Below, in pieces: positions 34,293 to 43,928 of a DNA stretch of 64,000 nucleotides. How positions within the stretch are numbered: the stretch's first letter is position 1; every line of letters starts with the position of its first letter. This stretch comes from Enterobacter hormaechei subsp. hoffmannii (GTDB taxonomy: Bacteria; Pseudomonadota; Gammaproteobacteria; Enterobacterales; Enterobacteriaceae): positions 1,116,001 through 1,180,000 of the forward strand of contig NZ_CP017186.1 of the NCBI RefSeq assembly GCF_001729745.1. Direction: 5' to 3'. The notes under the pieces were generated by a model, which saw only the letters and a list, made by a program, of their open reading frames with translations, ran no database searches and was not told where the DNA came from. The position numbers and the translations under genes were made by a program.

Positions 34293-37001
34293 ATGACCAA
34301 AAAAAATTTCTCGCAGAATATGCCACCCGCAGGCGGGCAGGCGTACCAGCAGACCGTAGAGCAGGTGCTTGCTCAGGCGCAGAGCCAGGCGAATGGCCTG
34401 GACCGCACCGAGGCGCAGGCACGTTTGCAGAAGCATGGCCCGAACGCGCTGCCGGAGAAAAAAGGCAAGCCGGGCTGGCTGCGTTTTCTCGCGCATTTTA
34501 ACGATGTCCTGATTTACGTCCTGCTGGCGGCCGCCGTATTAACGGCTGTAATGGGACACTGGGTTGATACGCTGGTTATCCTGGGTGTGGCGGTAATCAA
34601 TGCCTTAATTGGCCACATTCAGGAAAGTAACGCAGAAAAATCCCTGAAGAGTATTCGCAATATGCTCTCCAGCGAGGCGCGCGTAATTCGTAATGGTAAC
34701 CATGAAACCATCCCGACGACGGAAATCGTCCCGGGCGATATTATTGTGTTGCGCGCAGGAGATCGTATTCCGGCGGATATGCGCTTAATAGAAGCGCATA
34801 ATTTACGCGTGGAAGAGGCAATTCTGACCGGCGAATCCACCGTGGTGGATAAACACATTAATCCGCTGAGCGGTGAATTGCCGCTGGGCGACCGCACCAA
34901 TATGGTCTTCTCCGGGACGACCGTAAGCGCGGGCGGTGGCGTTGGCCTGGTCACCGCGACCGGTAAGGATACGGAGCTCGGCCACATCAACCAGATGATG
35001 GCGGGCATTGAAAAGCACCGCACCCCGCTGCTGGTGCAGATGGACAAGCTGGGCAAAGCGATTTTCGCCATCATTCTGGCGATGATGGCCGCGCTGTTTG
35101 TCTTCAGCCTGGTGTTCCGCGAGATCCCAATGGGCGAGCTGCTGCTCTCCCTGATTAGCCTGGCGGTAGCCTCCGTACCGGAAGGTCTGCCGGCGATTAT
35201 CTCCATCATCCTCTCTCTGGGCGTACAGGCGATGGCGCGTAAGCGGGCGATTATCCGCAAGCTGCCGACGGTTGAAACCCTGGGCGCGATGACCGTGGTC
35301 TGCTCGGATAAAACCGGCACCCTGACCATGAACGAGATGACGGTGAAAGCCATCATTACCGCCGATACGTGCTATCGCGTGGACGGCAACAGCTACGAGC
35401 CGGTGGGCAACCTCTACCTCGAAGGCAGCGACGAGCCGGTGCAGATCCAGCCGGGCACCGTGCTGGAGCAGTACCTGCGCACCATCGACCTGTGTAACGA
35501 CAGCCAGCTGATTCAGGACGAGCGCGGCCTGTGGGGCATCACCGGCGGCCCGACCGAGGGCGCGCTGAAGGTGCTGGCGGCAAAAGCCCACCTCGCACCG
35601 GTCGAGACCACCCTGGTCAACAAGATCCCGTTCGACTCGCAGTACAAGTACATGAGCACCCACTACCAGATTGGCGGTGAGGAGCAGATTTTGATCACCG
35701 GCGCGCCGGACGTGATTTTCGCCCTGTGTGAGCAGCAGCAGACCCGCAACGGTGCGCAAGCCTTTGACCGCGCGTACTGGGAAACGGAGATGGAGCGCTA
35801 TGCGCGTCAGGGGCTGCGCATGGTCGCCGCGGCGTTCAGGCCAGCGAACGGTGAGCAGGCACTGACTCACGACGACCTGAGCCACGGCCTGATCTTCCTC
35901 GGCATTGCCGGGATGATGGATCCGCCGCGTCCGGAAGCGATTGAGGCGATTAACGCCTGCCAGCAGGCGGGGATCCGCGTGAAGATGATCACCGGGGATC
36001 ACCCGCAGACGGCGATGAGCATAGGCCAGATGCTGGGGATCACTAACAGCGAGCAGGCGGTCACCGGCTATGAGCTGGAGAAGATGGACGACGCCGAGCT
36101 GGCCGAAGCGGCGGTGAAGTATGACATCTTCGCCCGTACCAGCCCGGAGCATAAGCTGCGCCTGGTGAAAGCGTTACAGGACAAAGGCGAAATCGTCGGC
36201 ATGACCGGTGACGGCGTGAACGATGCGCCAGCGCTGCGTCAGGCGGATGTGGGTATTGCGATGGGCATCAAAGGCACGGAAGTCACCAAAGAGGCGGCGG
36301 ACATGGTCCTGACGGACGATAACTTCGCCACCATCGCCAGCGCGGTGAAAGAGGGGCGTCGCGTTTACGACAACCTGAAGAAGACCATTCTGTTCATCAT
36401 GCCGACCAACCTGGCGCAGGGGCTACTGATTGTGATTGCGCTGCTGGCGGGGAACATCATTCCGCTGACGCCGGTGCTGATCCTGTGGATGAACATGGCG
36501 ACCTCCGCCACGCTCTCCTTCGGCCTGGCCTTCGAGGCCGCCGAGCGCAACATCATGCGCCGCCCGCCGCGCCAGACCGGGCAGCACGTGATGGACGCCT
36601 ACGCCGTATGGCGCGTGGCTTTCGTCGGCACCATGATTGCCATCGCCGCCTTTGCGCTGGAAGCCTGGCTGGCCCCGCGCGGGCACAGCGCGGAGTTCAT
36701 CCGCACCGTGCTGCTCCAGATGCTGGTCTGCGCCCAGTGGGTGTACATGATTAACTGCCGCAACACCGAAGGGTTCTCCCTGAACCGCGGCCTGCTGGCG
36801 AACAAAGGGATCTGGCTGGTAACGGGCGTACTGTTCCTGCTCCAGGCGGCGATCATCTACCTGCCGTTTATGCAGATGCTGTTCGGCACCGAAGCGCTGC
36901 CGCTGCGCTACTGGTTCGTGACGCTGGCGGTGGCGGGGGTGATGTTCTTCGTCGTCGAAATCGAGAAGCGACTGACCCGCAGGTTCCGTAAGGCTGCATA
37001 A
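34293..37001 (+). CDS. P2-type cation-transporting ATPase with atypical cation sites
   Basis: 902-residue P-type ATPase. It has an N-terminal cation ATPase domain, LTGES (actuator) at about 178-182, PEGLP in M4 (296-300), the phosphorylated D339 in SDKTGTLT, the nucleotide domain, MITGDH and MTGDGVNDAPALRQADVGIAMG. The layout is SERCA/PMR1-like with a four-helix C-terminal bundle. Compared with SERCA, E297 is kept, N706 and N734 are kept, but the positions of E771 and D800 are Q709 and S738. Fewer acidic ligands suggest a substrate other than a classical pair of calcium ions. The gene lies between ybdJ and ybdK and is followed by an RND pair. Confidence 0.88.
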   Translation: MTKKNFSQNMPPAGGQAYQQTVEQVLAQAQSQANGLDRTEAQARLQKHGPNALPEKKGKPGWLRFLAHFNDVLIYVLLAAAVLTAVMGHWVDTLVILGVAVINALIGHIQESNAEKSLKSIRNMLSSEARVIRNGNHETIPTTEIVPGDIIVLRAGDRIPADMRLIEAHNLRVEEAILTGESTVVDKHINPLSGELPLGDRTNMVFSGTTVSAGGGVGLVTATGKDTELGHINQMMAGIEKHRTPLLVQMDKLGKAIFAIILAMMAALFVFSLVFREIPMGELLLSLISLAVASVPEGLPAIISIILSLGVQAMARKRAIIRKLPTVETLGAMTVVCSDKTGTLTMNEMTVKAIITADTCYRVDGNSYEPVGNLYLEGSDEPVQIQPGTVLEQYLRTIDLCNDSQLIQDERGLWGITGGPTEGALKVLAAKAHLAPVETTLVNKIPFDSQYKYMSTHYQIGGEEQILITGAPDVIFALCEQQQTRNGAQAFDRAYWETEMERYARQGLRMVAAAFRPANGEQALTHDDLSHGLIFLGIAGMMDPPRPEAIEAINACQQAGIRVKMITGDHPQTAMSIGQMLGITNSEQAVTGYELEKMDDAELAEAAVKYDIFARTSPEHKLRLVKALQDKGEIVGMTGDGVNDAPALRQADVGIAMGIKGTEVTKEAADMVLTDDNFATIASAVKEGRRVYDNLKKTILFIMPTNLAQGLLIVIALLAGNIIPLTPVLILWMNMATSATLSFGLAFEAAERNIMRRPPRQTGQHVMDAYAVWRVAFVGTMIAIAAFALEAWLAPRGHSAEFIRTVLLQMLVCAQWVYMINCRNTEGFSLNRGLLANKGIWLVTGVLFLLQAAIIYLPFMQMLFGTEALPLRYWFVTLAVAGVMFFVVEIEKRLTRRFRKAA

Positions 37002-37012
37002 CTAAAACCTTA

Positions 37013-37060
37013 CCCCTCACCCTGCCCTCTCCCCTTTGGGGAGAGGGTTAGGGTGAGGGG
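37013..37060. repeat. 48-bp near-perfect extragenic palindrome
   Basis: CCCCTCACCCTG-CCCTCTCCCC, loop TTT, then GGGGAGAGGG-TTAGGGTGAGGGG. It lies 11 bases after the ATPase stop and about 20 bases before the RND adaptor gene. It could form a very stable hairpin and reduce read-through. Same family as the repeats at 5402, 16992 and 61875. Confidence 0.8.
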
Positions 37061-37079
37061 AAAATACTGAGGTACTCCC

Positions 37080-38144
37080 ATGAAATTCCCGCTCCTGCTC
37101 ATACTCCTCGCCGCTACCCTGCCGCCCGCATTCGCCGCAGTCATTCCCGTGCGTGTCGCCACCGTGGAGCAAACCGCCCACGCCGCCGAACGTCAGATCC
37201 CGGGTCGCATCGAAGCGATTCACACCGTTGAACTGCGCGCGCGTACGGAAGGCGTCATCTCCAAAATCCACTTTCGAGACGGCCAGTACGTGAAAAAAGG
37301 TGACGTGTTGTTCGAGCTGGACGACGCCGAGCCGCGCGCCGCCCTGCGCCTGGCGCAGGCCGAAGTGAAAAGCGCCGAAGCCACGCTGCGTCAGGCGCAA
37401 CAGCAGCTGTCCCGCTTCGAAAGCCTGGGCAGCAGCAACGCCATCAGCCGCCACGATGTGGACAACGCCCGCATGCAGCGCGACGTAGCGAGCGCCGCGC
37501 TGGAGCAGGCGAAAGCCCGTCTCGACACCCGCAGCGTCACCCTCAACTACACGCGCATTACCTCACCGATTGACGGACGCGTGGGGCACAGCAACTTTCA
37601 CGTCGGCAGCCTGGTGGATCCTGCCAGCGGTGTGCTGGTGGAGGTGGTGCAGCTCGATCCGATCCGCATCGCCTTTGCGCTGGAAGAGGGCGCGTTCGCC
37701 ACCAAAGCCGGACAGCATGCGGATATCAGCGCCATGAAGCAGGCCTGGCAGGCGCTGATTGACAGCAACGGCCAGCGCGTCAGCGGGGAACTCACCTCCG
37801 TAGACAACCGCATCGACCCGCGTACCGCCAGCGTGATGCTGCGCGCCGAGTTCGCCAACCCGCGCCATCAGCTGCTACCCGGCGGCAATGTGAACGTCTA
37901 CCTGCGTCCGGCAAGCGAGCAGCCTGTCCTGACCCTGCCCGCCGCTGCCGTACAACAGAATGGCGACGGGTTCTTCGCCTGGGTAGTTAACGCCGAGGAT
38001 AAAGCCGAAATGCGTCCGCTGAAGGTCGCCGGGCAGATGGGCCAGCAGTTCCAGATTGCCTCCGGCGTTAAGCCCGGTGAGCGAGCAATTACTGACGGTG
38101 CGCAGCGCGTGCAGCCAGGCGCTGCCGTTCAGATACTGAATTAA
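37080..38144 (+). CDS. RND efflux periplasmic adaptor (membrane-fusion protein)
   Basis: 354-residue adaptor. A signal peptide (LLLILLAATLPPAFA) is followed by AVIPVRV with no lipobox cysteine, so it is soluble periplasmic rather than lipid-anchored. The lipoyl/hairpin arrangement is clear: VELRARTEGVISKIHFRDGQYVKKGD, a coiled-coil hairpin (ALRLAQAEVKSAEATLRQAQ .. ALEQAKARLDTR), then LNYTRITSPIDGRVG and the beta-barrel and membrane-proximal domains. It sits 9 bases before the RND permease. No outer-membrane channel gene follows, so TolC is the likely partner. Substrate unknown. Confidence 0.9.
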   Translation: MKFPLLLILLAATLPPAFAAVIPVRVATVEQTAHAAERQIPGRIEAIHTVELRARTEGVISKIHFRDGQYVKKGDVLFELDDAEPRAALRLAQAEVKSAEATLRQAQQQLSRFESLGSSNAISRHDVDNARMQRDVASAALEQAKARLDTRSVTLNYTRITSPIDGRVGHSNFHVGSLVDPASGVLVEVVQLDPIRIAFALEEGAFATKAGQHADISAMKQAWQALIDSNGQRVSGELTSVDNRIDPRTASVMLRAEFANPRHQLLPGGNVNVYLRPASEQPVLTLPAAAVQQNGDGFFAWVVNAEDKAEMRPLKVAGQMGQQFQIASGVKPGERAITDGAQRVQPGAAVQILN

Positions 38145-38153
38145 GGAGCCATC

Positions 38154-41100
38154 ATGCTGACGTTTTTCATCAAACGCCCGCGCTTTGCGATGGTGATTGC
38201 GCTGGTCATCACCCTGCTGGGGGCCATCGCGCTGAGGATTATTCCGGTGGAGCAGTACCCGCAGATCACACCGCCGGTCGTGAATGTGTCAGCGTCATGG
38301 CCGGGCGCCAGCTCGGCTGACGTGGCGGAGGCCATCGCCACGCCGCTGGAGACGCAGCTGAACGGGGTGGATCATATGCTCTATATGGAGTCCACCAGTT
38401 CGGACGAAGGCACGTATAGCCTGAACATCACCTTTGCGGCGGGCACCGATCCGGATCTCGCCGCCATCGACGTGCAGAACCGCGTGGCGCAGGCCGTGGC
38501 GCAGCTGCCGACCGAGGCACAGCAAAACGGCGTGCAGGTGCGCAAGCGCGCCACCAACCTGATGATGGGGGTAAGCCTTTACTCACCAAATAACACCCAC
38601 ACGCCGCTGTTCGTCAGCAACTACGCCAGCACCCAGGTGCGCGAGGCGCTGTCGCGTCTGCCGGGCGTCGGGCAGGTACAGATGTTTGGCGCGCGCGACT
38701 ACAGTATGCGCATCTGGCTGCGTCCGGACCGCATGAATGCCCTGAACGTGACCAGCGATGACGTGGCGCAGGCGTTGCGCGAGCAGAACGTGCAGGGGGC
38801 GGCAGGCCAGGTCGGCACGCCGCCGGTGTTTAACGGCCAGCAGCAGACGCTAACCATCAACGGGCTAGGGCGCTTAAACCAGGCCGACGACTTTGCCAAC
38901 ATCATTATCCGCACCGGGGAGATGGGCCAGCTGGTGCGCCTGAAGGACGTCGCCACCATTGAGCTTGGCTCGCGCAGCTACAGCTCGGGCGCGCAGCTGA
39001 ACGGGCATGACTCCGCCTACCTTGGCATCTACCCGACGCCGTCCGCTAACGCCCTGCGCGTGGCCGATGCGGTGCGCGCGGAGCTGGAACGGTTATCCAC
39101 GCGCTTCCCGGACGATCTGGTCTATGAAGTCAAATTCGACACCACCTCGTTTGTGGCCGCTACCATCAAAGAGATTGGCGTCTCGCTGGCGCTGACGATG
39201 CTGGCGGTGGTGGTCGTGGTGTCCCTGTTCCTGCAAAGCTGGCGCGCGACGCTGATTGTCGCCCTTGCCATTCCGGTGTCGCTGGTGGGCACCTTTGCGG
39301 TGCTCTACGCGCTCGGCTACTCCGCGAACACGCTCAGTCTGTTCGCCATCATTCTGGCGCTGACCATGGTGGTGGATGACGCCATCGTGGTAGTGGAGAG
39401 TGTCGAAACGCTGATGGCGGAAGGGCAGAGCCGCACGGCGGTGACCGCGCTGGCGCTGCGTCAGATTGCCGGGCCGGTGATTGCCACCACGCTGGTGCTG
39501 CTGGCGGTGTTTGTACCGGTGGCGCTCCTGCCGGGGATCGTGGGCGAGCTGTACCGCCAGTTCGCGGTGACGCTCTCGACCGCCGTCACGCTCTCAAGCC
39601 TCGTGGCGCTGACCCTGACGCCCGCGCTCTGTGCGATGCTGCTGCGCCCGCGTCCGGCACAGCCCGCCGCCGTTTTCCGTGGGTTCAACCGCGGGCTGGA
39701 CGCCACGCGCACGCTTTACACCCGGATCGTGAGCGTGTTCAACCTCCGTCCGTGGCTGGCGCTGCTGGCCACCGCAGGCGCGGCGGCGGTGGTGGTATTC
39801 AGCTTTATGTCGATGCCAAAGGGCTTCCTGCCTCAGGAGGATCAGGGCTACTTCTTCGCCAGCGTCCAGCTGCCAGAGGCAGCCTCGCTGGAGCGCACCG
39901 AAGCGGTGATGACCACCGCGCGCGAGCTGATCGCTAAAAACCCGGCGGTGGAAGACGTGATTCAGGTCTCCGGGTTTAACATCCTCAACGGCACCAGCGC
40001 ATCGAACGGCGGGTTTATCTCCATCATGCTCAAAGACTGGAGCGAGCGTCCGCCGGTGGATGAGGTGATGGGCACCCTTCAGCGCCAGCTGCTGGCCCTG
40101 CCGGAAGCCACCATCATGACCTTTGCACCGCCGACGCTGCCGGGGCTGGGCAACGCCTCCGGCTTCGATCTGCGCATTCAGGCACAGGCGGGGCAGAGCC
40201 CGGCGGAGCTGGAGCGCGTAACTCGCGAGGTGCTGGCGAAAGCCAACCAGCACCCGCAGCTGAGCCGCGTGTTCACCACCTGGAGCAGCAACGTGCCGCA
40301 GATGACGCTCACCGTTGACCGTGAGCGCGCGGCCCGCCTCGACGTGCCGGTGTCGCGCATCTTCAGCAGCCTGCAAACCGCCTTTGGCGGCACGCGCGCC
40401 GGGGATTTCAGCGTCAACAACCGCGTCTACCACGTGGTGATGCAGAACGAGATGCAGTGGCGCGAGCGCGCAGAGCAAATCAGCGAGCTGTTCGTGCGCA
40501 GCAACAGCGGCGAGCGGGTGCGTCTGAGCAACCTCGTCACCATCACGCCGACCGTCGGCGCGCCATTTATTCAGCAGTACAACCAGTTCCCGTCGGTATC
40601 GGTGAGCGGCTCGGCAGCGGAAGGGGTGAGCAGCAGCACCGCAATGGCGGCGATGGGCGAGATTCTGGCGGAAAACCTGCCAGCCGGGTACGACTACGCC
40701 TGGAGCGGCATGTCGTATCAGGAGCAGCAGACCGGCAATCAGGCGATATGGATTGTGCTGGCGGCGGTGGTGATGGCGTGGCTGTTCCTCGTCGCCCAGT
40801 ATGAGAGCTGGACGCTGCCGGCGAGCGTGATGCTCTCGGTGCTGTTCGCCATCGGCGGAGCGCTGGTCTGGCTGTGGCTGGCAGGCTATGCCAACGACGT
40901 GTACGTGCAGATTGGTCTGGTGCTATTGATAGCCCTCGCCGCCAAGAACGCAATTCTTATCGTGGAGTTTGCCCGCGCCCGTCGTATGGACGGAATGGCG
41001 ATTGTCGATGCCGCGCGGGAAGGGGCATCGCGCCGCTTTCGCGCGGTAATGATGACCGCCGTGTCGTTCATCATAGGCGTCCTGCCGATGATGCTGGCGA

Positions 41101-41309
41101 CCGGGGCGGGTGCCCAGAGCCGCCGTATCATTGGCACCACGGTGTTCAGCGGCATGCTGGTAGCCACCGTGGTGGGGATAGTGTTCATCCCGGCGCTGTT
41201 CGTGCTGTTCCAGCGCCTTCGCGAGTGGGGGCACGGCCTTACGGACTCGTCGCCCACAGTTCACAGTGCTTCTGCACCAGAGAAATCAGCGAGCCGCCAT
41301 CGGCGATAA
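38154..41309 (+). CDS. RND efflux permease (HAE1 family)
   Basis: Inner-membrane drug/proton antiporter of 1051 residues, AcrB-like. It starts [17 protein letters not shown], has the porter-domain signature ([19 protein letters not shown]), the paired proton-relay aspartates in TM4 ([14 protein letters not shown]) and the lysine in TM10 ([16 protein letters not shown]). [14 protein letters not shown] marks the second half. It forms a trimer with the preceding adaptor and probably TolC. The C-terminal 24 codons run into the end of the convergent ybdK gene (71-base overlap), giving a tail not seen in typical AcrB. No adjacent regulator is present. Confidence 0.93.
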   Translation: MLTFFIKRPRFAMVIALVITLLGAIALRIIPVEQYPQITPPVVNVSASWPGASSADVAEAIATPLETQLNGVDHMLYMESTSSDEGTYSLNITFAAGTDPDLAAIDVQNRVAQAVAQLPTEAQQNGVQVRKRATNLMMGVSLYSPNNTHTPLFVSNYASTQVREALSRLPGVGQVQMFGARDYSMRIWLRPDRMNALNVTSDDVAQALREQNVQGAAGQVGTPPVFNGQQQTLTINGLGRLNQADDFANIIIRTGEMGQLVRLKDVATIELGSRSYSSGAQLNGHDSAYLGIYPTPSANALRVADAVRAELERLSTRFPDDLVYEVKFDTTSFVAATIKEIGVSLALTMLAVVVVVSLFLQSWRATLIVALAIPVSLVGTFAVLYALGYSANTLSLFAIILALTMVVDDAIVVVESVETLMAEGQSRTAVTALALRQIAGPVIATTLVLLAVFVPVALLPGIVGELYRQFAVTLSTAVTLSSLVALTLTPALCAMLLRPRPAQPAAVFRGFNRGLDATRTLYTRIVSVFNLRPWLALLATAGAAAVVVFSFMSMPKGFLPQEDQGYFFASVQLPEAASLERTEAVMTTARELIAKNPAVEDVIQVSGFNILNGTSASNGGFISIMLKDWSERPPVDEVMGTLQRQLLALPEATIMTFAPPTLPGLGNASGFDLRIQAQAGQSPAELERVTREVLAKANQHPQLSRVFTTWSSNVPQMTLTVDRERAARLDVPVSRIFSSLQTAFGGTRAGDFSVNNRVYHVVMQNEMQWRERAEQISELFVRSNSGERVRLSNLVTITPTVGAPFIQQYNQFPSVSVSGSAAEGVSSSTAMAAMGEILAENLPAGYDYAWSGMSYQEQQTGNQAIWIVLAAVVMAWLFLVAQYESWTLPASVMLSVLFAIGGALVWLWLAGYANDVYVQIGLVLLIALAAKNAILIVEFARARRMDGMAIVDAAREGASRRFRAVMMTAVSFIIGVLPMMLATGAGAQSRRIIGTTVFSGMLVATVVGIVFIPALFVLFQRLREWGHGLTDSSPTVHSASAPEKSASRHRR

Positions 41310-42360
41310 AGTCCCGCATGCGCTGCGCCTCGCTCTTGCCCTGCTTTAACAGCAGGGCAATTTCCTTGATGGCGCTCGTCGCGCCGAGTTTCTCGGCCGA
41401 CGGTGCAACCTGCTCCAGCAGCCAGGCGATATCTTCCGCCACGGTTTTGTGCTCGCCGGTATGCACGTCGGTCAGAATGCCTTCCAGCCCGTAGCGACAG
41501 GCCTGAAAACGGTTAAAGCGGTATAGCAGAAAATCCCGTTCCTGATGCTTATAGGGCCGCGCAGTCAGCAGCCAGTGCGACGTCGCCTGAATAAGCCCGG
41601 CGATGTTAATGGCGTGACCGAGCGTCAGCGGCGTATCCATCACCCGCACCTCTACGGTGCCAAAGTGCGGGCTGGGGCGGATGTCCCAGTGCAGATCCTT
41701 AATGCTGTCGATCATGCTGGTGGAACTCAGGCGGCGGAACAGCCCCTCGAACTCCTGCCAGCTGTTGACCCACGGCATCTGGCCGTTATCCGGGAACCCG
41801 GAAAATATGTTGAGCCGCGACGAGGAAAACTTGGTGTCCGTGCCCTGCATATAAGGCGACGACGCGGCGAGGGCGATAAAGTGCGGCACGAAGCGCGACA
41901 GGCCGTGCAGCAGGTAAATCGCGTCGTCCCCGTTTCGGCATCCCACGTGCACGTGCTGGCCGAACACCGTCGCCTGCAAAATCAGATAGCCAAAGCGCTC
42001 CAGCGTGACGTTATAGCGCTCGTCGTCACACACCTCCTGCCGCTGCCATTTCTGGAACGGGTGCGTGCCGCCGCCGCAGATCTGGATGTGCTGCTCCGAC
42101 GCCGCCCGCAGGATGCTCTGCTGCATCACGGAGAACTGCGCCGCCGCCTGGTCGATGGTCTGGCATACACCGGTGGCGATTTCGAGCATGCTTTCGGTGA
42201 TGTCGTGTTTGACTTCGCCCCCTTTGATGTCGTCTTTGACGGCGGCGATGAGGGCAGAGGAGTCCTGGCTCAGATCGTAACCCGGCGGGTTAACCACCTG
42301 GAGTTCGAGCTCAATGCCGAGGGTATAAGGTTCAGAGGACTTGAAATCGGGTAAGGGCAT
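41239..42360 (-). CDS. ybdK: carboxylate-amine ligase YbdK (GCS2-like)
   Basis: 373-residue protein of the type 2 glutamate-cysteine ligase family. E. coli YbdK has weak gamma-glutamyl-cysteine ligase activity in the cytoplasm. Family blocks are present: [56 protein letters not shown] and [19 protein letters not shown]. The start ATG at 42360 is normal. The end is overlapped by 71 bases by the RND permease gene on the other strand. In E. coli it follows ybdJ directly. Confidence 0.95.
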   Translation of the reverse strand: MPLPDFKSSEPYTLGIELELQVVNPPGYDLSQDSSALIAAVKDDIKGGEVKHDITESMLEIATGVCQTIDQAAAQFSVMQQSILRAASEQHIQICGGGTHPFQKWQRQEVCDDERYNVTLERFGYLILQATVFGQHVHVGCRNGDDAIYLLHGLSRFVPHFIALAASSPYMQGTDTKFSSSRLNIFSGFPDNGQMPWVNSWQEFEGLFRRLSSTSMIDSIKDLHWDIRPSPHFGTVEVRVMDTPLTLGHAINIAGLIQATSHWLLTARPYKHQERDFLLYRFNRFQACRYGLEGILTDVHTGEHKTVAEDIAWLLEQVAPSAEKLGATSAIKEIALLLKQGKSEAQRMRDFIADGGSLISLVQKHCELWATSP

Positions 42361-42465
42361 GGCGCACTCCGTTGTCTGTTATGTGTTGAGTATAGACAAT
42401 GGGCGTGGCGCGCTCTTTTCAGGGTGGTATAACTGATAGCAGGCTTAGCAAAAGGGGAGTGACCC

Positions 42466-43356
42466 ATGTCTGACTATCCAACCATTGCGCTGATTGGTCC
42501 CGGTGCGATTGGCACCACCATTGCCGCGGTGCTGCATGACGCGGGCCGTACGCCGCTGCTGTGCGGTCGCACCGCGCATCCGGTATTACGCCTGCGTCAC
42601 GATGAGGATGAAATTGTGGTGCCCGGTCCGGTACTCACCGATCCCACCGTCATTACCCGCCCCGTAGACCTCGTTTTTGTGGCGGTAAAAACGACGCAAA
42701 ATGCCGACAGCGCCGGGTGGCTGCGCGCCCTGTGCGATGAAAACACCGTGGTCTGCGCGCTGCAAAACGGCGTGGAGCAGAAAGCCCAGCTTGCGCCTTT
42801 GGTCAACGGCGCAACGGTGCTGCCGTCGGTGGTCTGGTTCCCGGCGCAGCGCGAGCCGGACGCCTCCGTCTGGCTGCGGGCAAAACCGCGTCTGACACTA
42901 CCGGATGTGCCGCAGGTGCAGCGGGTGGTCGAGGCGCTTCGCGGGACGCGCTGTGATGTTGAGCTCTCGACAGATTTCACCACCGTCGCCTGGCGCAAGC
43001 TGCTGCAAAACGCGGTCGCCGGGCTGATGGTGCTGGCCAACCGCCGCGCCGGGATGTTCAGACGCGAGGATATCAGCGAGCTGGCCCTGGCCTATCTGCA
43101 CGAGGGACTTGCCGTCGCCCGCGCCGAAGGGGCGAAGCTGGACGATGCGGTGGCCCAGGAGATTCTGGCGAACTTCCAGCGCGCGCCCGAGGATTTAGGC
43201 ACGTCAATCCTTGCCGACCGTCAGGCCGAACGCCCGATGGAGTGGGATATTCGTAACGGCGTGATCCAGCGCTATGGCCGCAAGCATGGTATTGCGGTGC
43301 CCATCAGCGACGTGGTGGTACCGCTGCTGGCGGCGGGGAGCGAGGGGCCGGGCTAA
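42466..43356 (+). CDS. PanE/ApbA-type 2-dehydropantoate 2-reductase-like oxidoreductase
   Basis: 296-residue NADP-dependent reductase of the ketopantoate reductase family. The Rossmann signature is ALIGPGAIGTTIA (GxGxxG with a first proline variant), followed by VFVAVKTTQ, ALQNGVEQ (NG motif) and, in the helical domain, the conserved lysine in VAWRKLLQNAV and ERPMEWDIRNGVI. Whether it reduces 2-dehydropantoate or a related keto acid cannot be decided; the true panE is expected elsewhere. It is preceded by GGGGAGTG and is probably monocistronic. Confidence 0.9.
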   Translation: MSDYPTIALIGPGAIGTTIAAVLHDAGRTPLLCGRTAHPVLRLRHDEDEIVVPGPVLTDPTVITRPVDLVFVAVKTTQNADSAGWLRALCDENTVVCALQNGVEQKAQLAPLVNGATVLPSVVWFPAQREPDASVWLRAKPRLTLPDVPQVQRVVEALRGTRCDVELSTDFTTVAWRKLLQNAVAGLMVLANRRAGMFRREDISELALAYLHEGLAVARAEGAKLDDAVAQEILANFQRAPEDLGTSILADRQAERPMEWDIRNGVIQRYGRKHGIAVPISDVVVPLLAAGSEGPG

Positions 43357-43473
43357 CGGCCGCTGTTTTTCCGTTCGGCGAGCGTGACGGTGGAGCAATA
43401 ATCTGGGGATAGTCAGCCTTAAACACATATGCGAAACTTACCGCTTCTGAAAAAATGTGGTGGGACCCGCTCA

Positions 43474-43911
43474 ATGTCAGAACCATCTTCGCAGTGCCTG
43501 TTTAATGAAGGAATGATTGCTTTTCCTGAGGGCTATCAGGACCGTACCGTCAATGTCTTCGCGCCGCCTGCAGCGGATGCGCCCGCGTTCAACATTTCCC
43601 GCGATGCCCTCAACCCCGGCGAAGCGCTTGCCGCGTATATCGATCGCCAGCTCGCCCTGATGGCAAAGCACATCAAGGGCTGGAAGCAGGGTGAGCGCAG
43701 CGCCGCTACGCTGGGCGACAGCCTTTTACAGGGTGAAACCGTCCATGCCAGCTACCTGCGCGACGGGAAACGCATCTGGCAGCAGCAGGCCGTGTTTAAC
43801 GTCGACGGCGATAAAATCCTGGTGTTCACTATGACCTGCACCCGTGCGCTGGGCGATGCCGACGGCGCGCTGTTTGGCGATCTTCTCAGGAGCTTCCGCT
43901 TCCACCATTAA
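43474..43911 (+). CDS. Eag-type (DUF1795) chaperone of the Rhs effector
   Basis: 145-residue DcrB/DUF1795 protein. Eag proteins bind the N-terminal transmembrane segments of PAAR-Rhs effectors and load them onto the VgrG spike of the type VI secretion system. The start MSEPSSQCLFNEGMIAFPEGYQD fits the family, which typically begins with a FNEG..FP pattern, and the end LFGDLLRSFRFHH is characteristic. ATG at 43474 is chosen for family length, though its ribosome site is weak; an in-frame ATG at 43429 is the alternative. The Rhs gene begins 17 bases later, confirming the pairing. Confidence 0.85.
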   Translation: MSEPSSQCLFNEGMIAFPEGYQDRTVNVFAPPAADAPAFNISRDALNPGEALAAYIDRQLALMAKHIKGWKQGERSAATLGDSLLQGETVHASYLRDGKRIWQQQAVFNVDGDKILVFTMTCTRALGDADGALFGDLLRSFRFHH

Positions 43912-43928
43912 CTTCAGGGACCGTTGTT

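Noticed and set aside
34803..36152. Long reverse-strand open frame opposite the P-type ATPase
   Set aside because: Shadow frame with unnatural composition; the plus-strand ATPase is unmistakable.
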